From Planctomycetota bacterium (GTDB taxonomy: Bacteria; Planctomycetota; UBA1135; GCA-002686595), in assembly GCA_029259635.1 (NCBI GenBank), contig JAJDEU010000027.1, forward strand, positions 107,450-171,449: a stretch of 64,000 bases of DNA, written 5' to 3'. The notes beneath the pieces are model-generated. The model was not told the DNA's origin, did not search any database, and was given only the letters and a program-made list of their open reading frames with translations. Positions 52,601 through 61,244 of the stretch are shown piece after piece. Numbering within the stretch: position 1 is the first letter of the stretch; every line of letters begins with the position of its first letter. A program made the translations under genes and the position numbers.

Positions 52601-54169
52601 CTAGCGAATCGACCGCGCTACAAGTCCGATTCTCTGACCCGAATAGTCGAACAGGACGCGGAACGGTTGAAAGAATTGACTGCCTACCGTTCCGAGTGTG
52701 CTGTCGCCAGGCAGCGACCCATCTTCGTGCAGGTGGAAGACCGCAGCCGGTGCATCAAAGCGCCGACCACCGAGCTCAAACCACTCAAGCTCTCCTGTAC
52801 GAGCCTCGGCCATCCCGCCCACTCCCCCAACCATGGTTGTCGTCACCGCGCGTTCGGCGAGCAGGTCGAGACTCTTCACCGTAGCCGTGTCGAACACGAC
52901 AGTCCCGGCGTCCCCCGTATCGATTCGGAACCACCCCGTTCGATCGCCCTCAAAGGAACACTCAAGACTGGGGATCCGATTCTCCAAGACGAGCGGCTGC
53001 CACGCCGCGCTCTGAAGTTCAAAGGTCTTCGGGTCATGAAGGAATGCCTTTGGGCCTTTGAGATCGAGCTCGACAATCGAGCGAGCGAACAGCTCGTAGC
53101 CGCAAATTCCGTAGACCGGCACACCGAAGTATTCTTCGAGAAAGGACAGGTCAAGCTCGACGAATACCGGCTCCCTCATCTCGAGCGGGCCCAACTTAAA
53201 GGTCGTGCCTTGCCGGTAGCTCGCCATGACCGTCCCCGCGATTCCCGCCGCCGGAACGCTGCCAAACTCGGGTAGCTCAAGCTCGTCCGCAAGGACTGGA
53301 TCGATGCACATCTTCCCAGCTCCCGAGTCCAAGATAAACCAGCGCGGCCGGCTCTCGTTCACCGCCGCGTTGACGATCAGGTGCCCCGAAGTCACTCGGC
53401 GAATCTCGATCTCCGCCGGCACATCACGATCAAAGCGCGCATCGCCCGTGCCCTGCCCGAAGAGGTTGTATCTCTCATCAACGCGCGCACTCGCGGCTTC
53501 CGCCTCGCGGATTTTCAGAAACCCGCCGGCACTGGATTGGACCGACGAATACGTCACCTCGTGAGCGATGAGAACACCCTCAAACTCCGTGAAGTTCGCG
53601 AACTCAAGCATCCCATCGCCTCCCACCGCGTGCTGATGGAGCTCCTTCGGCAGCATCGCTGTCGCGTCGATGATCAAACGCGCTCGGCTCGACGAATCTT
53701 TCAGCGCGAGCGCGAGCTCGATCGTGTCCGCCGCTTGCTCGATGAGTTCGATCTCCATCGGCGCACTGGGGTCCGCCCAGTACCCGCTGTGAACCCACTG
53801 ACTGATCAACATTCTCCCGCGCGCATCCCCGTCGAGTTCCCGCGAAGACGCGCCATTGTCGAGGGACCAAACGGTCTCGCCGTCCCAGGCCGCGGTATTC
53901 CCCAGTGGACCATCCGTTTCGAACCGGAACGCTCCATCACCGCCGAAGAACAGCGTGAAGTCGCTCTCGACTCCCGCGATTTGAGCCTCACCTGTGAATC
54001 GAAGATCACTCCCGAGCTGAGCCCAAGCCGCCCGACCGCTCGCCTCGCGCACCCCCGCTAAAACTTCATCGAGTTCTGAACCCGCACTCGCAAAGGCAAC
54101 CGATCCGGCAAACACGCCGCTTGCGATTGCCGCTAACTTGAACCCGCACACTACCTTCATGCTCTTCAT
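52601..54169 (-). CDS. Exported double retropepsin-like aspartyl protease
   Basis: 522 residues. The signal peptide ends AFASA. Residues ~28-235 form a LolA-like sheet domain (FTLFFGGDGAFRFETDG, AAWDGETVWSLD). Two aspartyl-protease-like half-domains follow, with active-site motifs WFILDSGAGKM (about 268-278) and WFRIDTGDAGTVVFD (about 410-424). This pattern is known from retropepsin-like proteins, where two copies can pair within one chain. Its ATG overlaps the stop of the HTH regulator gene by four bases, so it is translationally coupled. Likely periplasmic; substrate unknown. Confidence 0.8.
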   Translation of the reverse strand: MKSMKVVCGFKLAAIASGVFAGSVAFASAGSELDEVLAGVREASGRAAWAQLGSDLRFTGEAQIAGVESDFTLFFGGDGAFRFETDGPLGNTAAWDGETVWSLDNGASSRELDGDARGRMLISQWVHSGYWADPSAPMEIELIEQAADTIELALALKDSSSRARLIIDATAMLPKELHQHAVGGDGMLEFANFTEFEGVLIAHEVTYSSVQSSAGGFLKIREAEAASARVDERYNLFGQGTGDARFDRDVPAEIEIRRVTSGHLIVNAAVNESRPRWFILDSGAGKMCIDPVLADELELPEFGSVPAAGIAGTVMASYRQGTTFKLGPLEMREPVFVELDLSFLEEYFGVPVYGICGYELFARSIVELDLKGPKAFLHDPKTFELQSAAWQPLVLENRIPSLECSFEGDRTGWFRIDTGDAGTVVFDTATVKSLDLLAERAVTTTMVGGVGGMAEARTGELEWFELGGRRFDAPAAVFHLHEDGSLPGDSTLGTVGSQFFQPFRVLFDYSGQRIGLVARSIR

Positions 54170-54759
54170 CGTTTTCGCTCCTTAACCGACGAAAACGCGC
54201 AGGTCAGGGCATAGAGCGCCCCATCCGTACTCGCGCTGTGCTCACCGAGAATGGAGAACAACTCGTCGACGAGCTTGTTCACTCGTCTCAGGTCCTTCTT
54301 CTTCAGACGTGCCTTCATTCGGGTCACGCTGAGGTTTCGATCGACGCCTTCCACGCGCGTCTCCCCAGAGTCGAGCGCCGACTCGATATCGCGCGAGGCC
54401 AGTCGGAGCACGCTCGACGCACCGTGCGCCCACGCATCACGACTTGCCCGCGACTTGTGATCCAGAGTGCCCTGGACTCGCTTCGCGGTGAGCTCGTAGA
54501 TCGCACCGTTCCTGCCCGGGCTCCCGAGCCCGGTCGCCTCGTCCTCTATCGGCGCGAGAACGCGCAGCTCGACGAGCTTTCGAACGTGGTAGTAGAGCGA
54601 ATCGGGCGCGCGGCCCAATCGATCCGCAAGTTCCGCGATCGACGCTGGGCCGGTCACCTGCAGGCACTCGTAGATCTCGAGGCGAGCGGGTTTGAAGAAC
54701 TCAAGGATCGCCTTCGGGCCGAGCACGAGCTCACGGGCTTTTGTTTTGGAGGAAGTCAC
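54166..54759 (-). CDS. ArsR-type HTH transcriptional regulator
   Basis: 197 residues. The winged helix-turn-helix spans about residues 20-80 (PARLEIYECLQVTGPASIAE, then LADRLGRAPDSLYYHVRKLVELRVL), of the HTH_20/ArsR type. The C-terminal half is helical, with no metal-binding cysteine pair visible, so it probably does not sense metals by the classic ArsR sites. The start is a GTG with a strong AAAGGAGG Shine-Dalgarno just 2-3 nt upstream. The gene overlaps the protease gene by 4 bp, so it probably controls that operon. Confidence 0.83.
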   Translation of the reverse strand: MTSSKTKARELVLGPKAILEFFKPARLEIYECLQVTGPASIAELADRLGRAPDSLYYHVRKLVELRVLAPIEDEATGLGSPGRNGAIYELTAKRVQGTLDHKSRASRDAWAHGASSVLRLASRDIESALDSGETRVEGVDRNLSVTRMKARLKKKDLRRVNKLVDELFSILGEHSASTDGALYALTCAFSSVKERKR

Positions 54760-54769
54760 GCCCTCCTTT

Positions 54770-54784
54770 ACTGAATTTCTCAGT
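54770..54784. promoter_or_regulatory. Candidate operator upstream of the HTH-protease operon
   Basis: ACTGA-ATTTC-TCAGT is a 5-bp inverted repeat 11 bp upstream of the regulator's GTG, immediately next to its Shine-Dalgarno. The surrounding sequence is AT-rich compared with its neighbours, as expected for a promoter. It fits autoregulation by a dimeric HTH protein, but this is inference. Confidence 0.35.
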
Positions 54785-54837
54785 CTTATTTCAAGATTAA
54801 GATCAAGAGATCCCGGCTGTGTCGTAACCCCTTCCCC

Positions 54838-55263
54838 CTACTCGTCCTCCGGAAGTTCCTCGAACTCGGGAAGTTCGGATGTGCATCGAAACCACGGCGC
54901 TCGGCTTCCCCAAAAGATGCTTCGTTCGGGACGCATGCCCGGATCACAGAAAAGCGTGCCCGCCGGAATCACCCAAAAGCGGCCGGTTGAGGACACGCTG
55001 GGTAGAGAGGACCCGCAGGTCTTGCAGAAGGCAGTCGGAAAGGGCGGCTCGCCGTCCAACATAAAGGTTCCGACATTCTCCTCGCCCTCCGTCCACACGA
55101 AGTCATCGATGCCCACGAACAGGTTAGCCGCGTGCGCACTTCCCGTGAATCTCCGGCACCGCGTGCAGTGACAATACTGAAAGCCGCGAATCGACCCGGT
55201 GATCCGATAGCGCGAGCCTCCGCAGAGGCAAGCTCCTTCAATAGGTGTCTTCGAGGTTGTCAT
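54838..55263 (-). CDS. GFA family protein (glutathione-dependent formaldehyde-activating/CENP-V fold)
   Basis: 141 residues. Zinc-binding cysteines occur in the family order: CLCGGSRYRI (residues ~12-21), YCHCTRCRRFTGSAHA (about 34-49) and CKTCGSSLPS (about 96-105). This fold includes glutathione/formaldehyde adduct enzymes, but most members have no proven activity. The neighbouring GST gene lies 24 bp upstream on the same strand, so a shared glutathione-linked detoxification role is plausible. Confidence 0.9.
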   Translation of the reverse strand: MTTSKTPIEGACLCGGSRYRITGSIRGFQYCHCTRCRRFTGSAHAANLFVGIDDFVWTEGEENVGTFMLDGEPPFPTAFCKTCGSSLPSVSSTGRFWVIPAGTLFCDPGMRPERSIFWGSRAPWFRCTSELPEFEELPEDE

Positions 55264-55287
55264 CGCACGAGTCCTGTTGGTCTTGAA

Positions 55288-55941
55288 TTAGAGGTCGTAC
55301 TGTTCGATCGACCACGGTTCAGCGATTCCCGCAGCCGCCCACTCTTTCACTTCCGGCATCGCGAGCACGCTCTCGGCGTAAGCCCCCGCGCTTCCTTCGA
55401 GCGCTATCCCATAGGTTTGAAAGCGAAACACGGGTGGTGTGTAGAAGGCGTCGGCGATGCACCACTCGCCGAATAGAAAGTCGCCGCCCTCGCCGTATTG
55501 CGAACGGGTCAACGACCACAGGGAAGTCATCTTCTCGATATCTTCGAGAACGCCTTCTCCACGGACGGCCGTCGGCGAGCTGCGTCGAATATTCATCGGC
55601 ATGTGCGCGCGCAAGGCGAGGAAGCCGGAGTGCATCTGACTCGTGACCGCGCGCGCGACGGCGCGCTTTTCCTTATCCGCGGGCCAGAGTCGAGCCTCGG
55701 GGTGTTCTTCGTGCAGGTATTCCGCGATCGCGAGCGTATCCCAAATCGCAAGACCGTCGTCATGCAGGACGGGGACGAGTCCCGCCGGCGAAAGCACGGC
55801 TTTCTTCTCCGCTGTGCCCTGCTGATAGAGAGGCAGAACCTCTTCATCGAAAGGAATCCCCGCGCGCTTGGTGATCAACCAGCCGCGCAGAGACCAAGAG
55901 GAGTAATTCTTATTGCCGATGATGAGTTTGCGTTTAGCCAT
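55288..55941 (-). CDS. Glutathione S-transferase family protein
   Basis: 217 residues. The N-terminal thioredoxin-like domain starts LIIGNKNYSSWSLRGWLI, with the catalytic-type serine/tyrosine region, and contains GLVPVLHDDGLAIWDTLAI (the cis-Pro and the Asp/Thr glutathione-binding loop). The helical C-terminal domain runs from about residue 90. It lies upstream of the GFA gene on the same strand. Substrate specificity is unknown. Confidence 0.88.
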   Translation of the reverse strand: MAKRKLIIGNKNYSSWSLRGWLITKRAGIPFDEEVLPLYQQGTAEKKAVLSPAGLVPVLHDDGLAIWDTLAIAEYLHEEHPEARLWPADKEKRAVARAVTSQMHSGFLALRAHMPMNIRRSSPTAVRGEGVLEDIEKMTSLWSLTRSQYGEGGDFLFGEWCIADAFYTPPVFRFQTYGIALEGSAGAYAESVLAMPEVKEWAAAGIAEPWSIEQYDL

Positions 55942-56021
55942 GGCTTGATCTCACGGTCCGCGAACACACCCGTCAAGGTGCCGACCGGTTCGTCCTCACC
56001 GGTCGGCTCAAGCATTACGGT

Positions 56022-57665
56022 TCATTCGCCCGTTCGGCAAAAACACGAGGCGTCGATTTCAATATCCGCTCGCGCCCAGGCCAGCTCAAAACGCGCTTCC
56101 GCAACCTCGGCTTCGGCATCGCGCCCAAGCTCGCGGTAACACTCCGCAATTCCGTGCAGAGCCCAACCGTTCTCCGGGTACCGCGCCAGGTTGGCTTGAT
56201 ACACGATCAACGCATCTTCGTAGTGCCCCTGCTCGATCAAGAGCGCGCCGAGCGCGTGGCGCGTCGGCTCCATCCAACCCCACGGCTCGTCGTAGTTGAG
56301 CCGCTCGTCGAGCGCGACCGCTTTGCGAAGCAGATCGAAGGCAGCGTCGTAGTTGCCGCGGCGATACTCGATCTCGCCCGCCAAGAAGCTCTTCGCAACT
56401 TCGAGAATACCCGAGACCGAGTTGTTGAAGAGCAGGCGCGACGGCGGAACCGCTTTCACCGCGGCGAGAAAGAGCTTCTGTTCGGCCAAGGCCTCATCCA
56501 CTCGATCCAGCGACGCGAGGGCGAGACCGCGGGCATAACGCCAGACCGCTCGAGCTGCGTGGAGTTCGCCCTCCGGCTCCGGCTCCGCCAGAATCTCATT
56601 CCACATCCCAAAGCGAACGAGCACGTGATAGGGAGTCGCGGTAAAGACATCGAGGAAGTCGGGAAAGGCTTGCAGCATTCCGGCCGGAACTTCGTCGACC
56701 AGTCGACGTGAGTATTCGAGAGCGAGCTCGCGTCGCCCTTCCCACATCGCGCCGTAAGCGACGAAGTGATAATTGTGAATGCGATAGAGCGAGTAGAAAT
56801 TCTCGCGACCGGCAAACTCAGCGTAGTCATCGTCCATTTCGACAGCGTCGATATTGACCCGAATGACATCTTCGTACTGGCCCGTCCAGACGTAGATGTG
56901 GCTCGGCATATGCATCAGGTGTCCGAGGCGATGGTCGAGGCTCTCCAGTCGTCGGGCTGCCGGGATCGCCTTGGCCACTTCGGGACCGGCCTCCATGGCG
57001 TGGATGTAAAAGTGGCACAGCGCCGGCTCATTCGGCCAACGCTCCAAGGCCGCTTCGAGAACTTCGCGAACAGGAGCGAGCTCTTCAGCCGGCTCTCCGC
57101 TCGGGCTCCACATCCCCCACGGCTTCAGCTGCATAAGCGCTTCGGCATACAGCGTTGCGACGAGCGAATCGTCCGGGTGCGCTTCGTAGACCACCTTCAT
57201 CGCATCCGCATAGTCGTGGTCAAGCTGGACACGGGTTTTGGCTGTCGGCCAGGAATATCGCGCGGCCAACGCTTCGATCAAGTCGCGTTCCACCGCTGTG
57301 CAATCGAGCGCGAGCGCCTTCGCGAGGGCGAGCTTCGAGCAAGCCAACTCGTTCGCAGCGTCGTCGATCGTCGTGCTGTTGTAGTTCGGCCCCGCCGCCC
57401 AGGCCGTCCCCCAGAGCGCCATCGCATTGCTCGGATCGAGCTGCGCCGCGCGATCAAAACACTTGAGCGCCTCTTCGTGATTGAAATTGAAAGCGAGTCC
57501 AAGCCCCCGGTCGAACCAGAGCTGCGACTCTTGCGAATCGGTGGTGACTTCACGGTGGACATCGCCGATCTCGTACACCGGAGGTGTCGCCAGCGGAGAG
57601 GAAGCAGGCGCTGCACAGCTGAAGGTCAGAATCAGAGCGAGTGAAATGAATTTTGGAGTCAACAT
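56022..57665 (-). CDS. TPR-repeat lipoprotein
   Basis: 547 residues. A lipoprotein-type signal ends LTFSC (cysteine at about residue 17). TPR units are visible at both ends: GLGLAFNFNHEEALKCFDRA with LDPSNAMALW near the N-terminus (about 54-86), and HALGALLIEQGHYEDALIVY with NLARYPENGWALHG near the C-terminus. The central part has LGHLMHMPSHIYVWTGQYED, a pattern seen in a large uncharacterised TPR family. The protein ends with a cysteine-containing tail (DASCFCRTGE). Its function is unknown; protein-protein interaction at the membrane is likely. Confidence 0.78.
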   Translation of the reverse strand: MLTPKFISLALILTFSCAAPASSPLATPPVYEIGDVHREVTTDSQESQLWFDRGLGLAFNFNHEEALKCFDRAAQLDPSNAMALWGTAWAAGPNYNSTTIDDAANELACSKLALAKALALDCTAVERDLIEALAARYSWPTAKTRVQLDHDYADAMKVVYEAHPDDSLVATLYAEALMQLKPWGMWSPSGEPAEELAPVREVLEAALERWPNEPALCHFYIHAMEAGPEVAKAIPAARRLESLDHRLGHLMHMPSHIYVWTGQYEDVIRVNIDAVEMDDDYAEFAGRENFYSLYRIHNYHFVAYGAMWEGRRELALEYSRRLVDEVPAGMLQAFPDFLDVFTATPYHVLVRFGMWNEILAEPEPEGELHAARAVWRYARGLALASLDRVDEALAEQKLFLAAVKAVPPSRLLFNNSVSGILEVAKSFLAGEIEYRRGNYDAAFDLLRKAVALDERLNYDEPWGWMEPTRHALGALLIEQGHYEDALIVYQANLARYPENGWALHGIAECYRELGRDAEAEVAEARFELAWARADIEIDASCFCRTGE

Positions 57666-58077
57666 GCCATTGAGTTGTAGTGACGATTAAGAAGTCGACC
57701 GCTGAGCCGCGTCTCGTTTCAACGATCTTGAAGTCTAAGGACCTCTGTTCGAGGTGTTCGAAAGAGTGCTTCTGGAATGCCCTGGCGCGAACGGGTCGAG
57801 CCGCCTGCCAAGAAATCCGAGCTTTTTCGGAAATCGCGTTTTCGCCAGCGCTCGGTCCGTCCGGTGGCTGGCCGCCACCCACCTCCGACTCCCCCAGCCG
57901 AAGAGTGCCCCAGTCCGCGTTCTGCGTCTGTGCGTGCGTCGCCCCAATGGCGCGCGAGTTCGCGCGTCACCCAGCCCCGAGTTGGCCGTAGGGTGGGCCC
58001 AACTCGTCGCCGTACACTTTCCGGCGCTCGGCCTTCCGCCCCTCCTCGCTTCACCTCCCCGAACAGCCTTCCGATTC
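57666..58077. promoter_or_regulatory. Divergent intergenic region with leader hairpin
   Basis: 412 bp between the TPR lipoprotein and the FAD oxidoreductase. CGAGTTGG (57978-57985) pairs perfectly with CCAACTCG (57999-58006), a hairpin 72 bp before the oxidoreductase ATG that may lie in its 5' leader. The rightward frame is open through the region from 57754, but it is Arg/Pro-rich and precedes the conserved FAD-binding start, so it is not taken as coding. Confidence 0.4.
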
Positions 58078-59373
58078 ATGCACGTAGTCATTCTGGGGAA
58101 CGGTGTCGCGGGAGTTAGCGCAGCGCTCAAGCTGAGAGAGCTGCAACCCGCCTGGGAAATTACGATCGTCTCCGGCGAGTCGAAGTACCACTACTCGCGC
58201 CCCGCGCTCATGTACATCTTCATGGGCCACATGCGCTATCAAGAGACGAAACCCTTCGCCGACTCGTTTTGGGCGCAGCAGCGGCTCGAATTGGTGCGCG
58301 CTTGGGTCACGCGCATCGACACGAGTGAAAAGAAACTCGAGCTGCACGGGCAAGCGCCGCTCGGCTACGACCAGCTGCTCATCGCGACGGGCTCGAAGTC
58401 CAACAAGTTCGGTTGGCCCGGCCAAGATCTCGACGGCGTTCAGGGGCTCTGGAGTCTGCAGGACCTCAAGCTGCTCTACGCCAACGCGGAACGCGCGCGT
58501 AAAGCCGTCATCGTCGGCGGCGGTCTGATCGGAATCGAGCTCGCCGAGATGCTGCACTCGCGCGGTATCCACGTGACCTTCCTCGTCATGGAGAGCTCGT
58601 ACTGGAACAACATCTTGCCGGACGGAGAGTCGGGCATGATCAATCGCGAGATTCGCGCACACGGCATCGAGCTCCGACTCGAGACGCAGCTCGACCACGT
58701 CGTTGATGATGGCACCGGTCGTTGTCGCGCCGTCGTGACGAATCATGGCGACGAAATCGACTGTCAGATCGTCGGGCTCACTGCGGGCGTCTCGCCGAAC
58801 ATCGCTGTGCTCGAAGGATCGGACATCGAAGCCGGTCGCGGCGTGCTTGTGGATGGAAACCTGCGAACAAGCGCTCCCGATGTGTTCGCGGCCGGCGATT
58901 GTGCTGAGATTCGCGCAAAGGGCGACGAGCGCAACACCATCCAGCAGGTCTGGTACACCGGCAAGATGCAGGGCGAGTTTGCGGCGCGCGGGTTGGCTGG
59001 CAAGGCGACCGGCGATTACGACTCCGGCATCTACTTCAACTCCGCCAAGTTCCTCGACCTCGAATACCACACCTACGGGCTCGTCGGTCGCCACATCGCG
59101 GGCGAGGAGAACCTCTACTGGGAACACCCGAACGGAAAACATGCGGTGCGCATCGTCTACACGGACGAAGGCGTGATCGGGCTCAACACGATGGGTCTGC
59201 GCTGGCGCCATGAGGTGTGCGAGCGCTGGCTGCGAGACCGCATCTCGGTCGACGAAGCCGTCCGTCGATTGGAGGAGCCCTACTTCGAGCCGGAGCTCTA
59301 CTTCCGCCACGAACCCTTCATCCGTCGCGCCTTTTCTGAAGCCCTTCAGCAACCCACCGAAGGAGCCCTGTGA
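58078..59373 (+). CDS. FAD-dependent NAD(P) oxidoreductase
   Basis: 431 residues. The FAD-binding start VILGNGVAGVSAAL (about residues 4-17) follows the ATG directly. LLIATGSKSN is the ATG motif, VIVGGGLIGIELAEML (about 143-158) the NAD(P)-binding fold, and VFAAGDCAEI the second FAD site. It belongs to the pyridine nucleotide-disulfide reductase superfamily, rubredoxin/ferredoxin-reductase-like rather than a disulfide reductase, since no CxxxxC is seen at the flavin. Its stop overlaps the next gene, so it likely passes electrons to or from that 4Fe-4S membrane protein. Confidence 0.88.
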   Translation: MHVVILGNGVAGVSAALKLRELQPAWEITIVSGESKYHYSRPALMYIFMGHMRYQETKPFADSFWAQQRLELVRAWVTRIDTSEKKLELHGQAPLGYDQLLIATGSKSNKFGWPGQDLDGVQGLWSLQDLKLLYANAERARKAVIVGGGLIGIELAEMLHSRGIHVTFLVMESSYWNNILPDGESGMINREIRAHGIELRLETQLDHVVDDGTGRCRAVVTNHGDEIDCQIVGLTAGVSPNIAVLEGSDIEAGRGVLVDGNLRTSAPDVFAAGDCAEIRAKGDERNTIQQVWYTGKMQGEFAARGLAGKATGDYDSGIYFNSAKFLDLEYHTYGLVGRHIAGEENLYWEHPNGKHAVRIVYTDEGVIGLNTMGLRWRHEVCERWLRDRISVDEAVRRLEEPYFEPELYFRHEPFIRRAFSEALQQPTEGAL

Positions 59374-60857
59374 TGGACGCGCAAACTCTCGACTACGACT
59401 TCGACGAAGAGGGCATCGGCTTTGGCGAACCGTTGACGCCCGAGGTCGATGCGCCGGCCGGCCTCAGCCTCGGCGAGCGCGGTGCACTTACCCTCGTCGG
59501 CCTCGGCGCACTCTCGTTGATCGTTCAATGGGCCGGCGGTCCTCTCGCCGGTACGTGGGTCGGCTTCGCAAGCTCGTTCGGTCTCATGTTCGTCGGCGGA
59601 GCGCTGACCTTTTGGCTGGCCTCCACCGGTACGAGCGCCGGCATCCGAAACGACGGAACCCGATTCCGATCCCTGTTCGCACGCGGCACCGCCGGTTGGA
59701 TCGCGGGCATTCTGATGACGGGCTTCTACGTCCTTTTGTACTGGTACCCGGAGACCCTCGGTCACCCGACGAATGGCGCTGAGCCAACCGGTCTCGTGCG
59801 CGTCGTCGATCCGCTCGCGCGGCTCATGACCAATAGCCCCGCTTCGCAGTGGTTCCTCTACGGCGTGCTCTACACCGGCGCGATCGCGGTGTTCGGTGTT
59901 CGCATGCTGATGAAGTATCGGCACAACCGCTACCAACAGATTCGCACGCTCTCGGTGACCTTCTTTCAGGCTGTCTTCGCGTGGTTCTTGCCGAACTTGC
60001 TCTTGTACTTTCAGAAGCCCTACATGGAGTTCAACGGCGTCTGGCCGCTCAAGTACGACTATCTCTGGCCCGACAAGATCGGCCAGCTTCAAGAGGCGGG
60101 CGGGCTCGGCATCTTCCTCTTGTTCTGGGCCGTCGTCGTCGCGCTGATCGCGACCCCGGTCCTCACCTACCTGTACGGAAAGCGCTGGTACTGCTCTTGG
60201 GTCTGCGGCTGCGGCGGACTGGCCGAGACTCTGGGCGATCCGTTCCGCCAGCTCTCTTCCAAGTCCACCGGTGCGTGGCAGCTCGAGCGCGTTTTGATTC
60301 ACGCCGTACTCGCGCTCGTGCTCCTCATCACCGCCGTCGTCTGGAGCAACCATCACTTCGGCTACCTCGGCAGCTGGACCGAGCCTCTCAAACAGGGTTA
60401 CGGCTTCTACATTGGCGCCGTCTTCTCCGGCGTCGTCGGCGTGGGCTTCTACCCGCTGCTCGGCAATCGCGTCTGGTGTCGCTTCGGCTGCCCGCAGGCC
60501 GCGATCCTCGGCCTGATCCAACGCCTGTTCTCGCGCTTTCGGATTACCACCAACGGCGGGCAGTGCATCTCCTGTGGCAACTGCTCGACCTACTGCGAGA
60601 TGGGCATCGACGTCCGCGCCTATGCCCAGCGCAACGAGAACATCGTGCGGTCCTCCTGCGTCGGCTGTGGGGTCTGCGCGGCCGTCTGCCCGCGCGGAGT
60701 CCTGCGGCTCGAGAACGGCCCGCCCGGCGATCGGTACGAGAACGCGGACAAGCCCCTCGTCGCTCTCGTCCAGTCCCTGCAGAGCACCGAGATCCACGGA
60801 TACGAGCCGTGGAAGGGCTGTCCGAGCGACTCGGATCCCGTGCGACAATCGTCGTAA
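59373..60857 (+). CDS. Membrane-bound 4Fe-4S protein (NosR/NapH/CcoG-like)
   Basis: 494 residues. About six membrane helices (residues ~30-350) carry the cysteine motifs typical of NapH/NosR-type proteins: WYCSWVCGCGG (about 271-281) and VWCRFGCPQAA (about 368-378). A soluble end has two 4Fe-4S clusters: CISCGNCSTYC (about 398-408, with an unusual CEMG instead of CP) and CVGCGVCAAVCP (about 427-438). AGGAG lies 7 nt before the ATG, which overlaps the upstream stop (TGATG). Probably a quinone-linked electron shuttle; the terminal acceptor is not evident. Confidence 0.86.
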   Translation: MDAQTLDYDFDEEGIGFGEPLTPEVDAPAGLSLGERGALTLVGLGALSLIVQWAGGPLAGTWVGFASSFGLMFVGGALTFWLASTGTSAGIRNDGTRFRSLFARGTAGWIAGILMTGFYVLLYWYPETLGHPTNGAEPTGLVRVVDPLARLMTNSPASQWFLYGVLYTGAIAVFGVRMLMKYRHNRYQQIRTLSVTFFQAVFAWFLPNLLLYFQKPYMEFNGVWPLKYDYLWPDKIGQLQEAGGLGIFLLFWAVVVALIATPVLTYLYGKRWYCSWVCGCGGLAETLGDPFRQLSSKSTGAWQLERVLIHAVLALVLLITAVVWSNHHFGYLGSWTEPLKQGYGFYIGAVFSGVVGVGFYPLLGNRVWCRFGCPQAAILGLIQRLFSRFRITTNGGQCISCGNCSTYCEMGIDVRAYAQRNENIVRSSCVGCGVCAAVCPRGVLRLENGPPGDRYENADKPLVALVQSLQSTEIHGYEPWKGCPSDSDPVRQSS

Positions 60858-61244
60858 CCCAACGCCCTGAGACGATCAGTACTGACTGGGTTCCGTGTGG
60901 AATCACCGGCGTAAGTAGCGACTCGCGCCAGTGATACGATCGGTTTCCCGCTTCTGAGGGCCTCGCCGAGTCCGAAGGATATTCAAACCCAGTGCTCCAC
61001 CCGAGTTCGAGAATCGGATTCCACACGGAACCCAGTCAGTTCGCAAATATCTGTAGAGCGAGCGCGGGTGCCCCACTAAGTCCGTTCGGAGACGACGTGG
61101 GACGCGGATGTCCCGCGCACGGGTTGCGGTTGGTGTAAAATCTCCCGCTAACACCCCACCTCGGGAGATCGTTCCACCCTCCCCCGCTGTCGCCTCCACC
61201 ACCACCGCTTTCTGCTTTTCGGACTCTCCGAATCCCGTCCCCCG
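60858..61244. other. Intergenic region containing a perfect 24-bp inverted repeat
   Basis: 387 bp without a credible gene. The inverted repeat at 60881-61040 occupies its first half. The rest is GC-rich leader for the PRC-barrel-like gene. Confidence 0.5.
60881..61040. repeat. Perfect 24-bp inverted repeats flanking 112 bp
   Basis: A 24-bp sequence beginning ACTGACTGGGTTCCG at 60881-60904 is repeated in exact inverse complement at 61017-61040. The 112 bp between shows no ORF or strong secondary pairing. This is the form of a short non-autonomous element or an inversion cassette. No target duplication is visible at its borders. Confidence 0.85.
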
